A stretch of DNA of 64,000 nt from Lachnospiraceae bacterium (GCA_017618075.1 JAFZUY010000025.1:1-64000), one strand, 5' to 3'; positions 16,933 to 26,333 are shown, counted from the stretch's first letter. Notes: generated from the sequence alone by a model not told the origin. Numbers and translations are program-made.

Positions 16933-18288
16933 TTATCCGACGCTTATCTGCTCGGTCGGGTTCTTAATTGCATTGGGAGAGTACTTCTGTGTGTTGAGCG
17001 CGATAAACAGTGAAATAGGGCCGACTCTTCCCAAATACATGGTTCCTATTATTACTAACTTTCCGAAGAAATTAAGTGTCGATGTGAAGTTTCTCGTAAG
17101 GCCTACTGTAGCGGTGGCACTTACTGTTTCGTATAAAATATCAAGTATATTTGCTTTTGTTATGGCACATAAAAGAATCGTCGATACGGACATAATCGCA
17201 AAAGAAACGGCGATAACCGCAACGGATTTGTTAACCGACTGCTTGGGAATGGATCTGTGTAAAAGAGAGGTCTCTTCCTTGTTTTTTATGGTCGCAATCG
17301 CGGATGCGATAAGTACGGCAGCGGTTACGGTTTTGATACCGCCTGCGGTACCTGTGGGCGAACCACCTATGAACATGAGTATCAGCGATACAAATGATGA
17401 TGCATTCGTCAGATTCTCCTGGGGAATCGAAGCAAAGCCTGCGGTTCTCGTGGTTATCGACTGGAATAATGCAACCATGATTTTCTGAGGAACCGAATAT
17501 TCTTTTATGGTTAAGGGGTTGTTAAATTCAAAAATAAAGAAGAGTATTCCGCCGCCTGCAATCAGTATTAATGAAACGATAATGGCGAGCTTACTGTGGA
17601 ATGTAAGTTCTTTGAAACATCTGAATTTCTTCTTGGGAAACTCTTTTATGACTCCTAAAAAATCCCACCATACGATATATCCGATACCGGAGAGGATAAT
17701 TAACATCGAAGATGTGAAGTTTATCATCGGATTTAATGTGTAATTGCAGAGGCTGTTGTCGGAAATAATATCGATTCCCGCATTACAGAACGCGGAAATT
17801 GAATTAAATACGGATATCCATATTCCCTTGGGACCAAACTCGGGAATAAATACCGTCATATAAAGAAGCGCGCCCGTGCCTTCAACAATAAATGTACCTA
17901 TTAAAACTTTTTTGGTGAAATCAATGATACCCGAGAGGGTATTCAGATTAAATGCGTCCTGGATAAGCATTCTTCCGCCAATACCGATATTTTTATGAAA
18001 ACCGATCATAATGCCTGACATTACCGTTACAATTCCAAGCCCGCCAATCTGAATTAAGAACAGAATTACTATCTGTCCGAATACGCTCCATGTGGAATAG
18101 GTGGGAAGTGTAACAAGACCTGTAACGCAGACCGCTGTGGTGGCGGTAAAGAGTGCGTCTAAATAGGAAACGGAAACACCTTTCTGCCAGCTGATTGGGA
18201 GTGCAAGAATAACACTTCCTACAAGTATTGCAAGCAGAAAGAAAAGCATTATTAATCTGGTTGTGGATAATTGTTTGTGCTTTTTCAT
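16933..18288 (-). CDS. KtrB/TrkH-type potassium transporter
   Basis: A 451-residue membrane protein with four M1-P-M2 repeats. Four selectivity-filter segments are visible: TTAVCVTGLV, SAFCNAGIDII, TTRTAGFASIP and SATATVGLTRN, each with the conserved filter glycine. It imports potassium, with sodium coupling in characterised Ktr systems, and is regulated by the KtrA protein encoded next. The ATG at 18288 (MKKHKQL) follows an AGGAAAG site; an upstream ATG at 18351 would place a charged stretch inside the promoter and is rejected. Confidence 0.9.
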   Translation of the reverse strand: MKKHKQLSTTRLIMLFFLLAILVGSVILALPISWQKGVSVSYLDALFTATTAVCVTGLVTLPTYSTWSVFGQIVILFLIQIGGLGIVTVMSGIMIGFHKNIGIGGRMLIQDAFNLNTLSGIIDFTKKVLIGTFIVEGTGALLYMTVFIPEFGPKGIWISVFNSISAFCNAGIDIISDNSLCNYTLNPMINFTSSMLIILSGIGYIVWWDFLGVIKEFPKKKFRCFKELTFHSKLAIIVSLILIAGGGILFFIFEFNNPLTIKEYSVPQKIMVALFQSITTRTAGFASIPQENLTNASSFVSLILMFIGGSPTGTAGGIKTVTAAVLIASAIATIKNKEETSLLHRSIPKQSVNKSVAVIAVSFAIMSVSTILLCAITKANILDILYETVSATATVGLTRNFTSTLNFFGKLVIIGTMYLGRVGPISLFIALNTQKYSPNAIKNPTEQISVG

Positions 18289-18322
18289 TTCCCAAACTTT
18301 CCTTTTGGTAAATATCATTTCA

Positions 18323-18351
18323 ATTTTACCATTTTTGGGGCATTTATTCAA
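18323..18351 (-). promoter_or_regulatory. Promoter of ktrB-ktrA
   Basis: On the minus strand TTGAAT (plus 18346-18351) and TAAAAT (18323-18328) are separated by exactly 17 bases, about 35 bases before the ktrB start. The divergent serpin gene begins 85 bases to the right of this promoter. Confidence 0.6.
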
Positions 18352-18435
18352 ACTTTTAAAGTTTTTTGAAATTTTCCCATAAATCTTAAAAGACGATTCG
18401 TATATGTGTTGTAAAAAGAAAACGGAGGATTGGTT

Positions 18436-19773
18436 ATGAAAAACAAAAATCTTATAAAAATGACATCTTTAATCGGAGCAATGACAGTGATGACAGGCTG
18501 CACTGTTCCATTTACAAATCAGGGCAATACACTTCCCGCATACGGTGTTACAACATCATCCACGGTAACATCAGAAATGCCCGAGAACTTTTCCGGCACA
18601 CAGAAAGCTCCCGAAGCGGGAATGATTCCCGGTAATGAGGAATTAAGAGGTCTTTCAAATGCATCATTAAATGTATTTTACAACACCATAAAAGAAGGAG
18701 AAGAAGGCGAGAACGTACTCCTTTCACCCGCATCCCTTGCATTTGCGCTTACAATCGCAGAAAACGGTGCAGGCGGTGATACTCTTTCTCAGATGGAAGA
18801 GTACACAAACGGCGGTATTCCCGTTGAGGATATGAACAAGCTTTTAAACTACACTTCCTATAAATTAAACAATGCAGAAGATGTAAAATGGGGCGTTGCC
18901 AATTCGTTATGGTTTAACGATAACGGAACCTGCAAACTCGAGGATGAATTCGTAAGAAAGGCAATTGAGTTTTATGATGCGGAAATTTTCCAAAAAGAAT
19001 TTGAGCCTTCGATAGTCAATGATATTAATTCATGGGTTTACAAGAAAACCAACAAAATGATTGATAATGTAATCAATGATTTTTCATCTGATGCAATGCT
19101 CTTTATCGTAAATGCGATAGCATTTGAAGGCGAGTGGGAAGAGCAGTACTTAAATGAGGCAGTAATGGAGCACCAAACATTTACGAATGCCAATGGCACA
19201 GAGACTGAGTGCGTACAGCTTATAAGCACGGAAGACAGATATTTCAAACTCGGCGAAGGCATCGGTTTCATCAAACCTTATAAGGGCGGTGAGTACTCAT
19301 TTGTAGGCATCCTTCCCGATGAAGGCGTCAGCACGGAAGAATACATCAAAGGCCTTGTAGAAAACGGCGAAGATTTCAGCGAAGCGGTAAGAAACGCAGA
19401 ATACGGCGAAGTAGTTGTTTATCTTCCCGAATTCGAAAATGATTACAAAAATGATGAAATGAAGGAAATTTATAAGAAAATGGGAATGGATCTTCCTTTT
19501 AACAAAGAAAAAGCTGAGTTTAAGGGAATCTTCACCAACGATGCAACTTCACAGGTTTGGATTGAAAAGATTATCCACAAGACTCATATCGAAGTCGACA
19601 GAGAAGGAACAAAGGCAGCAGCCGTAACAGTAGTGGAAATGGATAAATGCGAAGCGGTTATTTCTCCTGTAGAACCTGTTATCATCAATCTCGACAGACC
19701 TTTCGTCTATGCAATCGTAGATAACGAGACAGGCGTTCCCGTATTCCTTGGTGTAGAGAATAATATGCAGTAA
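18436..19773 (+). CDS. Serpin-family protease inhibitor, lipoprotein
   Basis: A 445-residue serpin carried on a lipoprotein signal (lipobox VMTGC, Cys near residue 20), so it should be displayed on the cell surface. The serpin fold starts after a ~55-residue linker. Recognisable parts are VNAIAFEGEWEEQY (shutter region), the reactive-loop hinge REGTKAAAVTVVE, small residues as in inhibitory serpins, and the C-terminal RPFVYAIVDNETG. Counting from the hinge, the scissile bond falls around MDKCEA. Family members trap serine or cysteine proteases as covalent complexes. The target is unknown. The ATG at 18436 follows a GGAGG site; the TTG at 18430 does not fit. Confidence 0.88.
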   Translation: MKNKNLIKMTSLIGAMTVMTGCTVPFTNQGNTLPAYGVTTSSTVTSEMPENFSGTQKAPEAGMIPGNEELRGLSNASLNVFYNTIKEGEEGENVLLSPASLAFALTIAENGAGGDTLSQMEEYTNGGIPVEDMNKLLNYTSYKLNNAEDVKWGVANSLWFNDNGTCKLEDEFVRKAIEFYDAEIFQKEFEPSIVNDINSWVYKKTNKMIDNVINDFSSDAMLFIVNAIAFEGEWEEQYLNEAVMEHQTFTNANGTETECVQLISTEDRYFKLGEGIGFIKPYKGGEYSFVGILPDEGVSTEEYIKGLVENGEDFSEAVRNAEYGEVVVYLPEFENDYKNDEMKEIYKKMGMDLPFNKEKAEFKGIFTNDATSQVWIEKIIHKTHIEVDREGTKAAAVTVVEMDKCEAVISPVEPVIINLDRPFVYAIVDNETGVPVFLGVENNMQ

Positions 19774-19806
19774 AAAAACGAATATTCCGAAGAATACCCG
19801 TTTTTA
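19774..19806. terminator. Terminator after the serpin gene
   Basis: Directly after the stop codon, AAAACG and TATTC pair with GAATA and CGTTTT around the loop CGAA, with one small internal mismatch, followed by Ts. The A-rich left flank means it may also serve the convergent xpt gene. Confidence 0.7.
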
Positions 19807-19827
19807 AAAGATACATTTATAAATTAA

Positions 19828-20403
19828 TTATCTGAATACAATCTTTCCTGTGGAAGCGTCCATTGATTCAACTATTGCAAGGCTTTCGAGCTGAATTCCC
19901 TTATCGCGGATCATCTGACCTCCCGGCTGGAAGCCTTTCTCAATAGCGATTCCAACACCCTCGACGGTTGCGCCTGCGGCGTTTATTAAATCGATAAGCC
20001 CGTTTACGGCGCAGCCGTTAGCCAGGAAATCATCGATTATAAGTATATGATCATCAGCGGTTAAAAACTTTTTTGAAACGATGATGTCATATACTTTTTT
20101 CTTCGTAAAAGATTCAACCTTTGAAGTGTACATTTCGCCGTCAAGATTGATACTTTGTGCTTTTTTGGCGAAAACCACCGGAACATTAAAGCATTCTGCA
20201 GCCACACAGGCAATTCCTATGCCGGAAGCCTCGATTGTAAGAATTTTGTTGATATTTTTTCCTTCAAACAGTCTTTTCCATTCAAGCCCCATTTCGTGAA
20301 AGAGATTAACATCCATCTGATGATTAAGGAAACTGTCGACTTTCAGTACATTTCCTTCTTTTACGACACCGTCTTTCTGAATTCTTTCTTCCAGTAATTT
20401 CAT
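19828..20403 (-). CDS. Xanthine phosphoribosyltransferase
   Basis: A 191-residue purine salvage enzyme that makes XMP from xanthine and PRPP. The PRPP-binding motif [11 protein letters not shown] lies near residue 125, and the flanking [11 protein letters not shown] and KGFQPGG segments match Xpt. The ATG at 20403 has AGGG upstream and gives the usual start MKLLEERI; an in-frame ATG at 20436 would add 11 residues not found in the family. The adjacent BMP transporter also handles nucleosides by family, so the pair could serve purine salvage. I looked for a purine riboswitch upstream and saw none. Confidence 0.9.
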   Translation of the reverse strand: MKLLEERIQKDGVVKEGNVLKVDSFLNHQMDVNLFHEMGLEWKRLFEGKNINKILTIEASGIGIACVAAECFNVPVVFAKKAQSINLDGEMYTSKVESFTKKKVYDIIVSKKFLTADDHILIIDDFLANGCAVNGLIDLINAAGATVEGVGIAIEKGFQPGGQMIRDKGIQLESLAIVESMDASTGKIVFR

Positions 20404-20508
20404 ATTTTTACCCTGGGCAGAAGCCGTTCCTTTCAAAAATTTTATGAATATATGTTAGCACATCGGGTATTTTTTAGCCATATTTAGTTTTTTGTTAGTT
20501 TTTTAGAA

Positions 20509-20538
20509 TTGACACTGATTTTGAATAGGGTATATACT
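20509..20538 (+). promoter_or_regulatory. Promoter of the BMP-family transporter operon
   Basis: TTGACA (20509-20514) and TATACT (20533-20538) are 18 bases apart; the overlapping TATATA at 20531 would give a 16-base spacer. The start codon lies about 40 bases downstream behind an AGGAGG site. Confidence 0.75.
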
Positions 20539-20580
20539 CCTTTTGTCAGATTATGACGATTTGCTTTTTAGGAGGATATT

Positions 20581-21786
20581 ATGAAAAAACTTTTAAGTGT
20601 TTTCCTTGCATGTCTTATGGTTTTATCCCTTGCTGCATGTACAGCAGGCGGAAAAGGAGGCAATGCAGCCAATGGTAAGGTTAAAGTCGGATTTATCTTT
20701 TTACATGATGAAAACTCCACTTATGACCTCAACTTCATCAATGCCGCTAAGGAAGCTTGTGAAAAAGCCGGCGTTGAGTACGTATTAAAGACAAACATCC
20801 CTGAAGGTCAGGAATGCTACGAAGCAGCTTGCGAACTCGCAGATTCAGGCTGCAACATCGTATTCGCAGACAGTTTCGGTCACGAAGATTACTTAATCGA
20901 AGCTGCTAAAGAATACAAGAACGTTGAATTCTGCCACGCAACAGGTACAAAGGCTCATACAGAGAACCTTCCCAACTACCACAACGCTTTCGCTTCTATC
21001 TACGAAGGCCGTTACCTTGCAGGTGTTGCAGCTGGTATGAAGCTTAACGAAATGATTGCTAACGGCGAGATTACTCCCGAGCAGGCTAAGATCGGTTATG
21101 TAGGAGCTTACACATACGCAGAGGTTATTTCAGGTTATACATCATTCTTCCTCGGCGCTCGTTCAGAATGCCCTACAGCTACAATGGAAGTTACATTTAC
21201 AGGTTCATGGTATGATGAAACAGCTGAAAAGGAAGGCGCTGTTAAGTTAATCAACAACGGCTGCGTTCTTATTTCACAGCACGCCGATTCAATGGGTGCT
21301 CCTACAGCTTGTGAAAACAACAACATTCCCGACGTTTCCTACAACGGAAGCACAGAGAGCGTTGCTCCCAACACATTCATCATTTCTTCACGTATCAACT
21401 GGGTTCCTTATTTCTCACTCTGCATCGATTCCGTTAAGAACGGAAATAAGATCCCTACAGATTACACAGGTACAATCGAAACAGGTTCCGTAGTTCTTAC
21501 AGACCTCGGTAAGATTGCTCCCGCTGAAGGAACAGCAGCAAAGCTTGAAGAAGTTAAGAAAGAAATCCAGTCAGGCCAGAGAAAGATCTTCGATACTTCA
21601 ACATTTACTGTAGGCGGTGCACCTGTTACCTCTTACATGGCAGACGTTGATACAGATCCCGCATACGAAGGTGATCATGAAGTTATTTCCAACGGTGCTT
21701 TCAATGAATCTTCAGACGGATTCAGATCGGCTCCTTACTTCGATTTAAGAATTGATGGTATTACACTTCTTGATGAATCATACTAA
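20581..21786 (+). CDS. BMP-family substrate-binding lipoprotein
   Basis: A 401-residue lipoprotein (lipobox LSLAAC) of the basic membrane protein family, the extracellular receptor of nucleoside-type ABC importers. Typical segments are VGFIFLHDENSTYDLNF, IVFADSFGHED, YEGRYLAGVAAG and QHADSMGA. Codon choice is strongly biased (GCT, ACA, GGT, AAG), unlike its weaker-biased neighbours, which fits high expression. It is the first gene of the operon and is followed by a terminator that should make the receptor more abundant than the ATPase and permeases. The exact ligand cannot be read; purine nucleosides are the family norm. Confidence 0.9.
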   Translation: MKKLLSVFLACLMVLSLAACTAGGKGGNAANGKVKVGFIFLHDENSTYDLNFINAAKEACEKAGVEYVLKTNIPEGQECYEAACELADSGCNIVFADSFGHEDYLIEAAKEYKNVEFCHATGTKAHTENLPNYHNAFASIYEGRYLAGVAAGMKLNEMIANGEITPEQAKIGYVGAYTYAEVISGYTSFFLGARSECPTATMEVTFTGSWYDETAEKEGAVKLINNGCVLISQHADSMGAPTACENNNIPDVSYNGSTESVAPNTFIISSRINWVPYFSLCIDSVKNGNKIPTDYTGTIETGSVVLTDLGKIAPAEGTAAKLEEVKKEIQSGQRKIFDTSTFTVGGAPVTSYMADVDTDPAYEGDHEVISNGAFNESSDGFRSAPYFDLRIDGITLLDESY

Positions 21787-21801
21787 TATGTGATAAACTT
21801 T

Positions 21802-21844
21802 AGAAAGGCAGTGAGCGTGCTCGCTGACTGCCTTTCTTTTTTAT
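21802..21844 (+). terminator. Terminator between receptor and ATPase genes
   Basis: A 16-bp stem (21802-21817 with 21822-21837, one G-G mismatch) with loop TGCT runs into a T-tract. No new promoter is evident before the ATPase gene, so this is probably a partial terminator that lowers expression of the downstream transporter genes. Confidence 0.85.
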
Positions 21845-21885
21845 TTTGTTAAGTCGTTTTTTATTCAATTATTCAGAGGTTCAAA

Positions 21886-23445
21886 GTGGCAGAAGCAGCT
21901 GTAAAACTCGTAAACATCACAAAATCTTTCGGTCAGGTCAGGGCGAATTATAATGTTTCGCTTGAGATTAACAAGGGCGAAATCCTTGCTCTTCTCGGTG
22001 AAAACGGAAGCGGAAAGACCACGCTTATGAATATGCTCTCGGGTATTTATTATCCCGATGAAGGGCAGATTTTCATTGACGGAAAAGAAGTTTCCATTTC
22101 TTCGCCAAAGATAGCCTATGAGCTTGGAATCGGTATGGTACACCAGCATTTCAAACTCGTGGATGTTCTTACCGCGACCGAAAACATCATCCTCGGATTA
22201 GAGGGTAAGTTAAACAAAAAGGAAGCCGCAGCAAAGATTAAAGAAATCTGCGACAAGTACGGATTTGACATCAATCCCGACCAGAAAATTTACGATATGT
22301 CCGTTTCCCAGAAACAGACCGTAGAAATCGTAAAAGTCTTATACCGCGGTGCAAACATCCTTATTTTGGACGAGCCCACGGCGGTTTTAACACCTCAGGA
22401 GTCCGAAAAGCTTTTCAACGTTATGCGTAACATGAAGGCTGACGGAAAGGCGCTGGTTATTATAACTCATAAAATGCACGAGGTTGAATCAATCTCCGAC
22501 AGAGTGGCAATTTTACGAAAAGGCGAATATGTCGGCAGCATGATGACTAAGGATACGAATGCCGGCGAAATGACCGATATGATGGTAGGCCGAAGCGTAT
22601 CACTTAACATTGAAAGACCGAAGCCCGTGGATCCGAAGCCCAGAATCAGGGTTGAGGGCCTGACTGTTAAAAACATTGAGGGAATTGATAAATTAAAAGA
22701 TGTTTCCTTTACAGCACGAAGCGGCGAGATACTCGGTATTGCGGGTATTTCGGGCAGCGGTCAGAAGGAGCTTCTTGAAGCAATTGCAGGATTACAGCCT
22801 GCCGAAAGCGGCAGCATTAAATATATAAACGAAAACGGTGAAGAGGAAGAACTCCTCGGCAAAGACCCGAGAAAGATTGAAGAGCTCGGTGTAGCATTAT
22901 CTTTCGTTCCCGAAGACAGACTCGGTATGGGACTTGTAGGAAACATGGACTTATCCGACAACATGATGCTTCGTTCTTTCAGAAAGGGCAAGAGTCCTTT
23001 TACGGAGAGAAAATCACCGCACTCGCTCGCTGAGAAGGTAGTCGACGACCTCGAGGTTGTAACACCTTCCATCGAAACTCCCGTCAGAAGACTTTCGGGC
23101 GGTAATGTTCAGAAAATCTTAGTCGGAAGAGAAATCGCTCATGCGCCTACGGTTTTACTTACGGCGTATGCGGTAAGAGGTCTTGATATCAACTCCTCCT
23201 ACACAATATACGATCTTATCAACCAGCAGAAGCAAAAAGGCGTAGCGGTTATTTTTGTCGGAGAAGATCTGGATGTTTTGCTTGAGATTTCCGATAAAAT
23301 CCTCGTTCTCTGCGGAGGCAGGGTAAGCGGCATAGTAAATGCCGAAGAGACCGACAAAAATACAGTCGGACTTATGATGACGAAAGTAATGACTGATAAC
23401 GAAAACAAAGAAGAAAATCCGAAGACCGGAGACAGTGATGAATAA
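21886..23445 (+). CDS. Nucleoside-type ABC transporter, double ATPase
   Basis: A 519-residue protein with two fused ATPase domains of the sugar/nucleoside importer type. The first has Walker A GENGSGKTT and Walker B ILILDEPTAVL. The second has GISGSGQKE, the signature LSGGNVQKILVGREIA and a Walker B region VLLTAYAVRGLD without the catalytic glutamate, which is normal for the second half of this subfamily. It starts at GTG (21886) behind AGAGG. It overlaps the first permease gene by eight bases, so the two are translationally coupled. Confidence 0.92.
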   Translation: MAEAAVKLVNITKSFGQVRANYNVSLEINKGEILALLGENGSGKTTLMNMLSGIYYPDEGQIFIDGKEVSISSPKIAYELGIGMVHQHFKLVDVLTATENIILGLEGKLNKKEAAAKIKEICDKYGFDINPDQKIYDMSVSQKQTVEIVKVLYRGANILILDEPTAVLTPQESEKLFNVMRNMKADGKALVIITHKMHEVESISDRVAILRKGEYVGSMMTKDTNAGEMTDMMVGRSVSLNIERPKPVDPKPRIRVEGLTVKNIEGIDKLKDVSFTARSGEILGIAGISGSGQKELLEAIAGLQPAESGSIKYINENGEEEELLGKDPRKIEELGVALSFVPEDRLGMGLVGNMDLSDNMMLRSFRKGKSPFTERKSPHSLAEKVVDDLEVVTPSIETPVRRLSGGNVQKILVGREIAHAPTVLLTAYAVRGLDINSSYTIYDLINQQKQKGVAVIFVGEDLDVLLEISDKILVLCGGRVSGIVNAEETDKNTVGLMMTKVMTDNENKEENPKTGDSDE

Positions 23446-24526
23446 AAAAGAACCTTTATTTCACATAGTTAAAAGAGATGTTCTCCCGTGGTACAAATCA
23501 TGGGGAATAAGAGCGGCCGCAATAGTTGCCGCACTCGTTGTATGCGGTATTATCACCACGATAACCACAGGTCTTAATCCGTTTAAAGTATACGGATCCT
23601 TTATCCAGGGCGCTTTCGGCTCAGGCAGAAAGGTCTGGATTACAATGCAGAATATGTCAATCCTTTTGATTATTTCACTGGCTCTGACACCTGCATTTAA
23701 GATGCGATTCTGGAATATCGGAGGCGAAGGCCAGGTACTTGTAGGTGCTCTTGCAACCGCAGCCTGCATGATTACTTTAGGCGATAAGATTCCCAATGCA
23801 CTGCTTATTCTTATCATGACGGTAAGTGCTATACTGGCGGGTTCAATCTGGGGTCTTATTCCTGCGATTTTTAAGGCTAAATGGAACACCAACGAAACTC
23901 TTTCCACACTGATGATGAACTACATAGCTACACAGCTTGTAGCGTTCTTCACAATCGTCTGGGAAGTTCCCAAGGGTTCTTTTACGGTTGGTATTATCAA
24001 TCAGTCTACAAACGCCGGATGGCTTCCGCAGCTTTTCGGTTCCAAATATTTACTTCCTATCGTGATTGCGCTTTTAACCACGATTTCGATGTTTGTTTAT
24101 CTTAAATACAGCAAGCACGGCTACGAGATTTCGGTTGTCGGCGAAAGTGAAAAGACGGCTAAATACGTTGGTATGAAAACCGAGAAAATCATCATTCGTA
24201 CGATGCTTTTATCCGGCGGTCTCTGCGGACTTGCGGGACTTTTGCTTGTAGGCGGCATCAACCATACAATCACAACCACGATCAACTCCGGACAGGGCTT
24301 TACCGCGGTTATGGTTTCATGGCTTGCAAAATTCAATCCGATTACAATGATATTTACCAGTTTCTTAATTATTTTCCTTGAAAGAGGTGCGGGCGAAATC
24401 TCCACCAACTTCGGACTTAATCAGTCATTTGCAGATATTCTGACGGGTATCATTCTTTTCTTCATCATCGGATGTGAATTCTTTATCTCGTACAGAATAG
24501 TTGGAAGAAAGAAGGGGGATAAGTGA
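23438..24526 (+). CDS. Nucleoside-type ABC transporter permease 1
   Basis: A 362-residue inner-membrane permease with 8-10 hydrophobic segments. The region FWNIGGEGQVLVGAL and the loop GLNPFKVY are characteristic of the larger of the two permeases in BMP-type importers. The ATG at 23438 is preferred over the overlapping GTG at 23435. It is translationally coupled to the ATPase gene. Confidence 0.9.
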   Translation: MNKKEPLFHIVKRDVLPWYKSWGIRAAAIVAALVVCGIITTITTGLNPFKVYGSFIQGAFGSGRKVWITMQNMSILLIISLALTPAFKMRFWNIGGEGQVLVGALATAACMITLGDKIPNALLILIMTVSAILAGSIWGLIPAIFKAKWNTNETLSTLMMNYIATQLVAFFTIVWEVPKGSFTVGIINQSTNAGWLPQLFGSKYLLPIVIALLTTISMFVYLKYSKHGYEISVVGESEKTAKYVGMKTEKIIIRTMLLSGGLCGLAGLLLVGGINHTITTTINSGQGFTAVMVSWLAKFNPITMIFTSFLIIFLERGAGEISTNFGLNQSFADILTGIILFFIIGCEFFISYRIVGRKKGDK

Positions 24527-24527
24527 T

Positions 24528-25523
24528 ATGTTTGATATAGTTGCATTTATACCCAGAGCAATAGGACAGAGTGTACCGTTACTTTTCGGTTGTTCCGGTG
24601 AAATTTTAACAGAAAAATCCGGTAACCTTAACTTGGGAATCCCCGGCGTAATGTATGTCGGCGGTATCAGCGGAGTTATCGGCGCTTTCTTTTATGAGCA
24701 GCACTGCGCGGGCGGAAATATGAACGGATTCTTAGCTATTATGATTCCGCTTCTCTGTTCGCTTTTAGGATCCCTGCTTATGGGACTTATATACTGCCTA
24801 TTGACGGTTTCACTGCGTGCAAACCAGAACGTTACAGGTCTTGCGATGACCACATTCGGTGTCGGCATCGGAAACTTCTTCGGCGGTTCACTCATAAAAT
24901 TATCGGGCGCAGACGTGCCTTCGATAGCGCTTTCAAGAACCAGTGCATTTTATTCGAGAGCACTTCCTTTTGCATCAAAGATGGGGTGGTTTGGCAAAGT
25001 ATTCTTAAGCTACGGATTCCTCTGCTATGCGGCATTTTTAATCGCAATTGTTTCTGCGATTGTTCTCTTTAAAACCCGCAAGGGACTTCATTTAAGAGCA
25101 GTAGGAGAGAATCCTTCAACAGCCGATGCTGCGGGAATCAATGTCAGCAGATACAAATATTTTGCAACATGCATAGGATGTATGATAGCGGGCCTCGGCG
25201 GTCTTTACTACGTAATGGATTACGCTTCGGGCGTATGGTCAAACGACGCATTCGGTGACAGAGGATGGCTTGCAATCGCGCTTGTTATTTTCTCAATCTG
25301 GAACCCCTTAATAGGTATATTCGCATCCATTCTTTTCGGCGGACTTTACATCGTATATCTCTACATTCCGACCGGTATGGATTACATGGAATTTAAGGAA
25401 CTCTACAAGATGATTCCTTATGTGGTAACGCTTCTCGTACTGGTACTTACCAGCATGCGAAACAAAAAGGAGAATCAGCCGCCGGCAAGTCTGGGACTGT
25501 CATACTTCAGAGAAGAAAGATAA
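24528..25523 (+). CDS. Nucleoside-type ABC transporter permease 2
   Basis: A 331-residue permease with about eight to ten hydrophobic segments. The N-terminal segment PLLFGCSGEILTEKSGNLNLG followed by PGVMYVGG matches the second permease of this importer class, and RAVGENPSTADAAGINV is the cytoplasmic coupling loop. The ATG at 24528 follows GGGGG; an in-frame TTG at 24501 would overlap the preceding gene. It completes a receptor, ATPase and two-permease importer. Confidence 0.9.
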   Translation: MFDIVAFIPRAIGQSVPLLFGCSGEILTEKSGNLNLGIPGVMYVGGISGVIGAFFYEQHCAGGNMNGFLAIMIPLLCSLLGSLLMGLIYCLLTVSLRANQNVTGLAMTTFGVGIGNFFGGSLIKLSGADVPSIALSRTSAFYSRALPFASKMGWFGKVFLSYGFLCYAAFLIAIVSAIVLFKTRKGLHLRAVGENPSTADAAGINVSRYKYFATCIGCMIAGLGGLYYVMDYASGVWSNDAFGDRGWLAIALVIFSIWNPLIGIFASILFGGLYIVYLYIPTGMDYMEFKELYKMIPYVVTLLVLVLTSMRNKKENQPPASLGLSYFREER

Positions 25524-25533
25524 AGACAAGGAT

Positions 25534-25574
25534 AAAGAGCGAATTGTGATAACCTCACGATTTGCTCTTTTAAG
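25534..25574 (+). terminator. Terminator after the transporter operon (weak T-run)
   Basis: A fully paired 16-bp stem (25534-25549 with 25555-25570) with loop TAACC. The T-run is only four bases and then reaches the ribosome binding site of the exonuclease gene, so some read-through into that gene is likely. Confidence 0.7.
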
Positions 25575-25582
25575 GTAAATAA

Positions 25583-26275
25583 ATGCTTGGTGATAAACTT
25601 GGAAACAGCATAGATGAATTTGTGGCCGATTACGTGGTCTTTGACTTCGAGACCACCGGCTTAAATCCATTCGATGGTGACAGGATAATTGAAATGTCTG
25701 CGGTCAGGGTAATCAATCACGAGGTGGTTGATAAATTTGCAACGCTAGTAAATCCCGAACAGCCGATATCTCCCGGCGCTACCGCTATAAACGGAATTAC
25801 CGATGACATGGTAAAAGATGCACCGAAGATGAAGGAAGCGCTCACGGAGTTTATTGATTTTATAGGCGATGACATTCTGGTGGGTCATAATATCAAATCA
25901 TTCGATATGAATTTTCTTAAGATTGAATGCATGCTTCAGTTCGACGGCAAAGTTCCCGACAACGATTACATCGATACGGTTTTAATCGCCAGACACTGCA
26001 TGCCTGAGCTTGCGCACAGAAACCTGACCGTCCTTGCGGAACACTTCGGATTATCGTCTGAAGGAGCCCACAGAGCACTGGCAGACTGCCTTATGAACCA
26101 GAAGGTTTATGAGCGCTTAAAAGAAGAAACCGAAAGGTTTGAAAACGGCGACAAAACAATTCCCATATGTTCGATATGCGGCAGAAGAATGGTCATAAGA
26201 AAAAGCAGATACGGTGAATTCTGGGGATGCACCGGATATCCGAACTGCAAGAATACAATAAATATCCTCAGGTAA
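25583..26275 (+). CDS. DnaQ-type 3'-5' exonuclease with topoisomerase-type zinc ribbon
   Basis: A 230-residue protein with a DEDDh exonuclease domain: ExoI VFDFETTGLNP (near 20), ExoII VGHNIKSFDMNF (near 110) and ExoIII HRALADC (near 160), as in DnaQ and the PolC proofreading domain. Residues ~193-228 form a zinc ribbon with CSICG and CTGYPNC, the type found at the C-terminus of topoisomerase I. The ribbon should help bind single-stranded DNA. The pairing suggests DNA repair or proofreading, but no polymerase gene is adjacent. Confidence 0.85.
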   Translation: MLGDKLGNSIDEFVADYVVFDFETTGLNPFDGDRIIEMSAVRVINHEVVDKFATLVNPEQPISPGATAINGITDDMVKDAPKMKEALTEFIDFIGDDILVGHNIKSFDMNFLKIECMLQFDGKVPDNDYIDTVLIARHCMPELAHRNLTVLAEHFGLSSEGAHRALADCLMNQKVYERLKEETERFENGDKTIPICSICGRRMVIRKSRYGEFWGCTGYPNCKNTINILR

Positions 26276-26304
26276 TTGACTTTTTTTAAAGGCAGCATTA
26301 CAAT
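26276..26304 (+). promoter_or_regulatory. Promoter of the metal-binding lipoprotein operon
   Basis: TTGACT (26276-26281) and TACAAT (26299-26304) are separated by 17 bases, directly after the exonuclease stop codon and 30 bases before the next start. I did not see a convincing Zur or Fur box. Confidence 0.65.
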
Positions 26305-26333
26305 TTGACATTGTGAATTAAGGAGAGACATAA

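Noticed and set aside
20404-20580. Purine riboswitch between xpt and the BMP transporter gene
   Set aside because: No conserved TATA-rich P1 and loop sequences or three-way junction could be found on either strand.
23150-23190. Apparent loss of the Walker B glutamate in the second ATPase domain of the nucleoside-type transporter
   Set aside because: A degenerate second nucleotide-binding site is normal in this importer subfamily.
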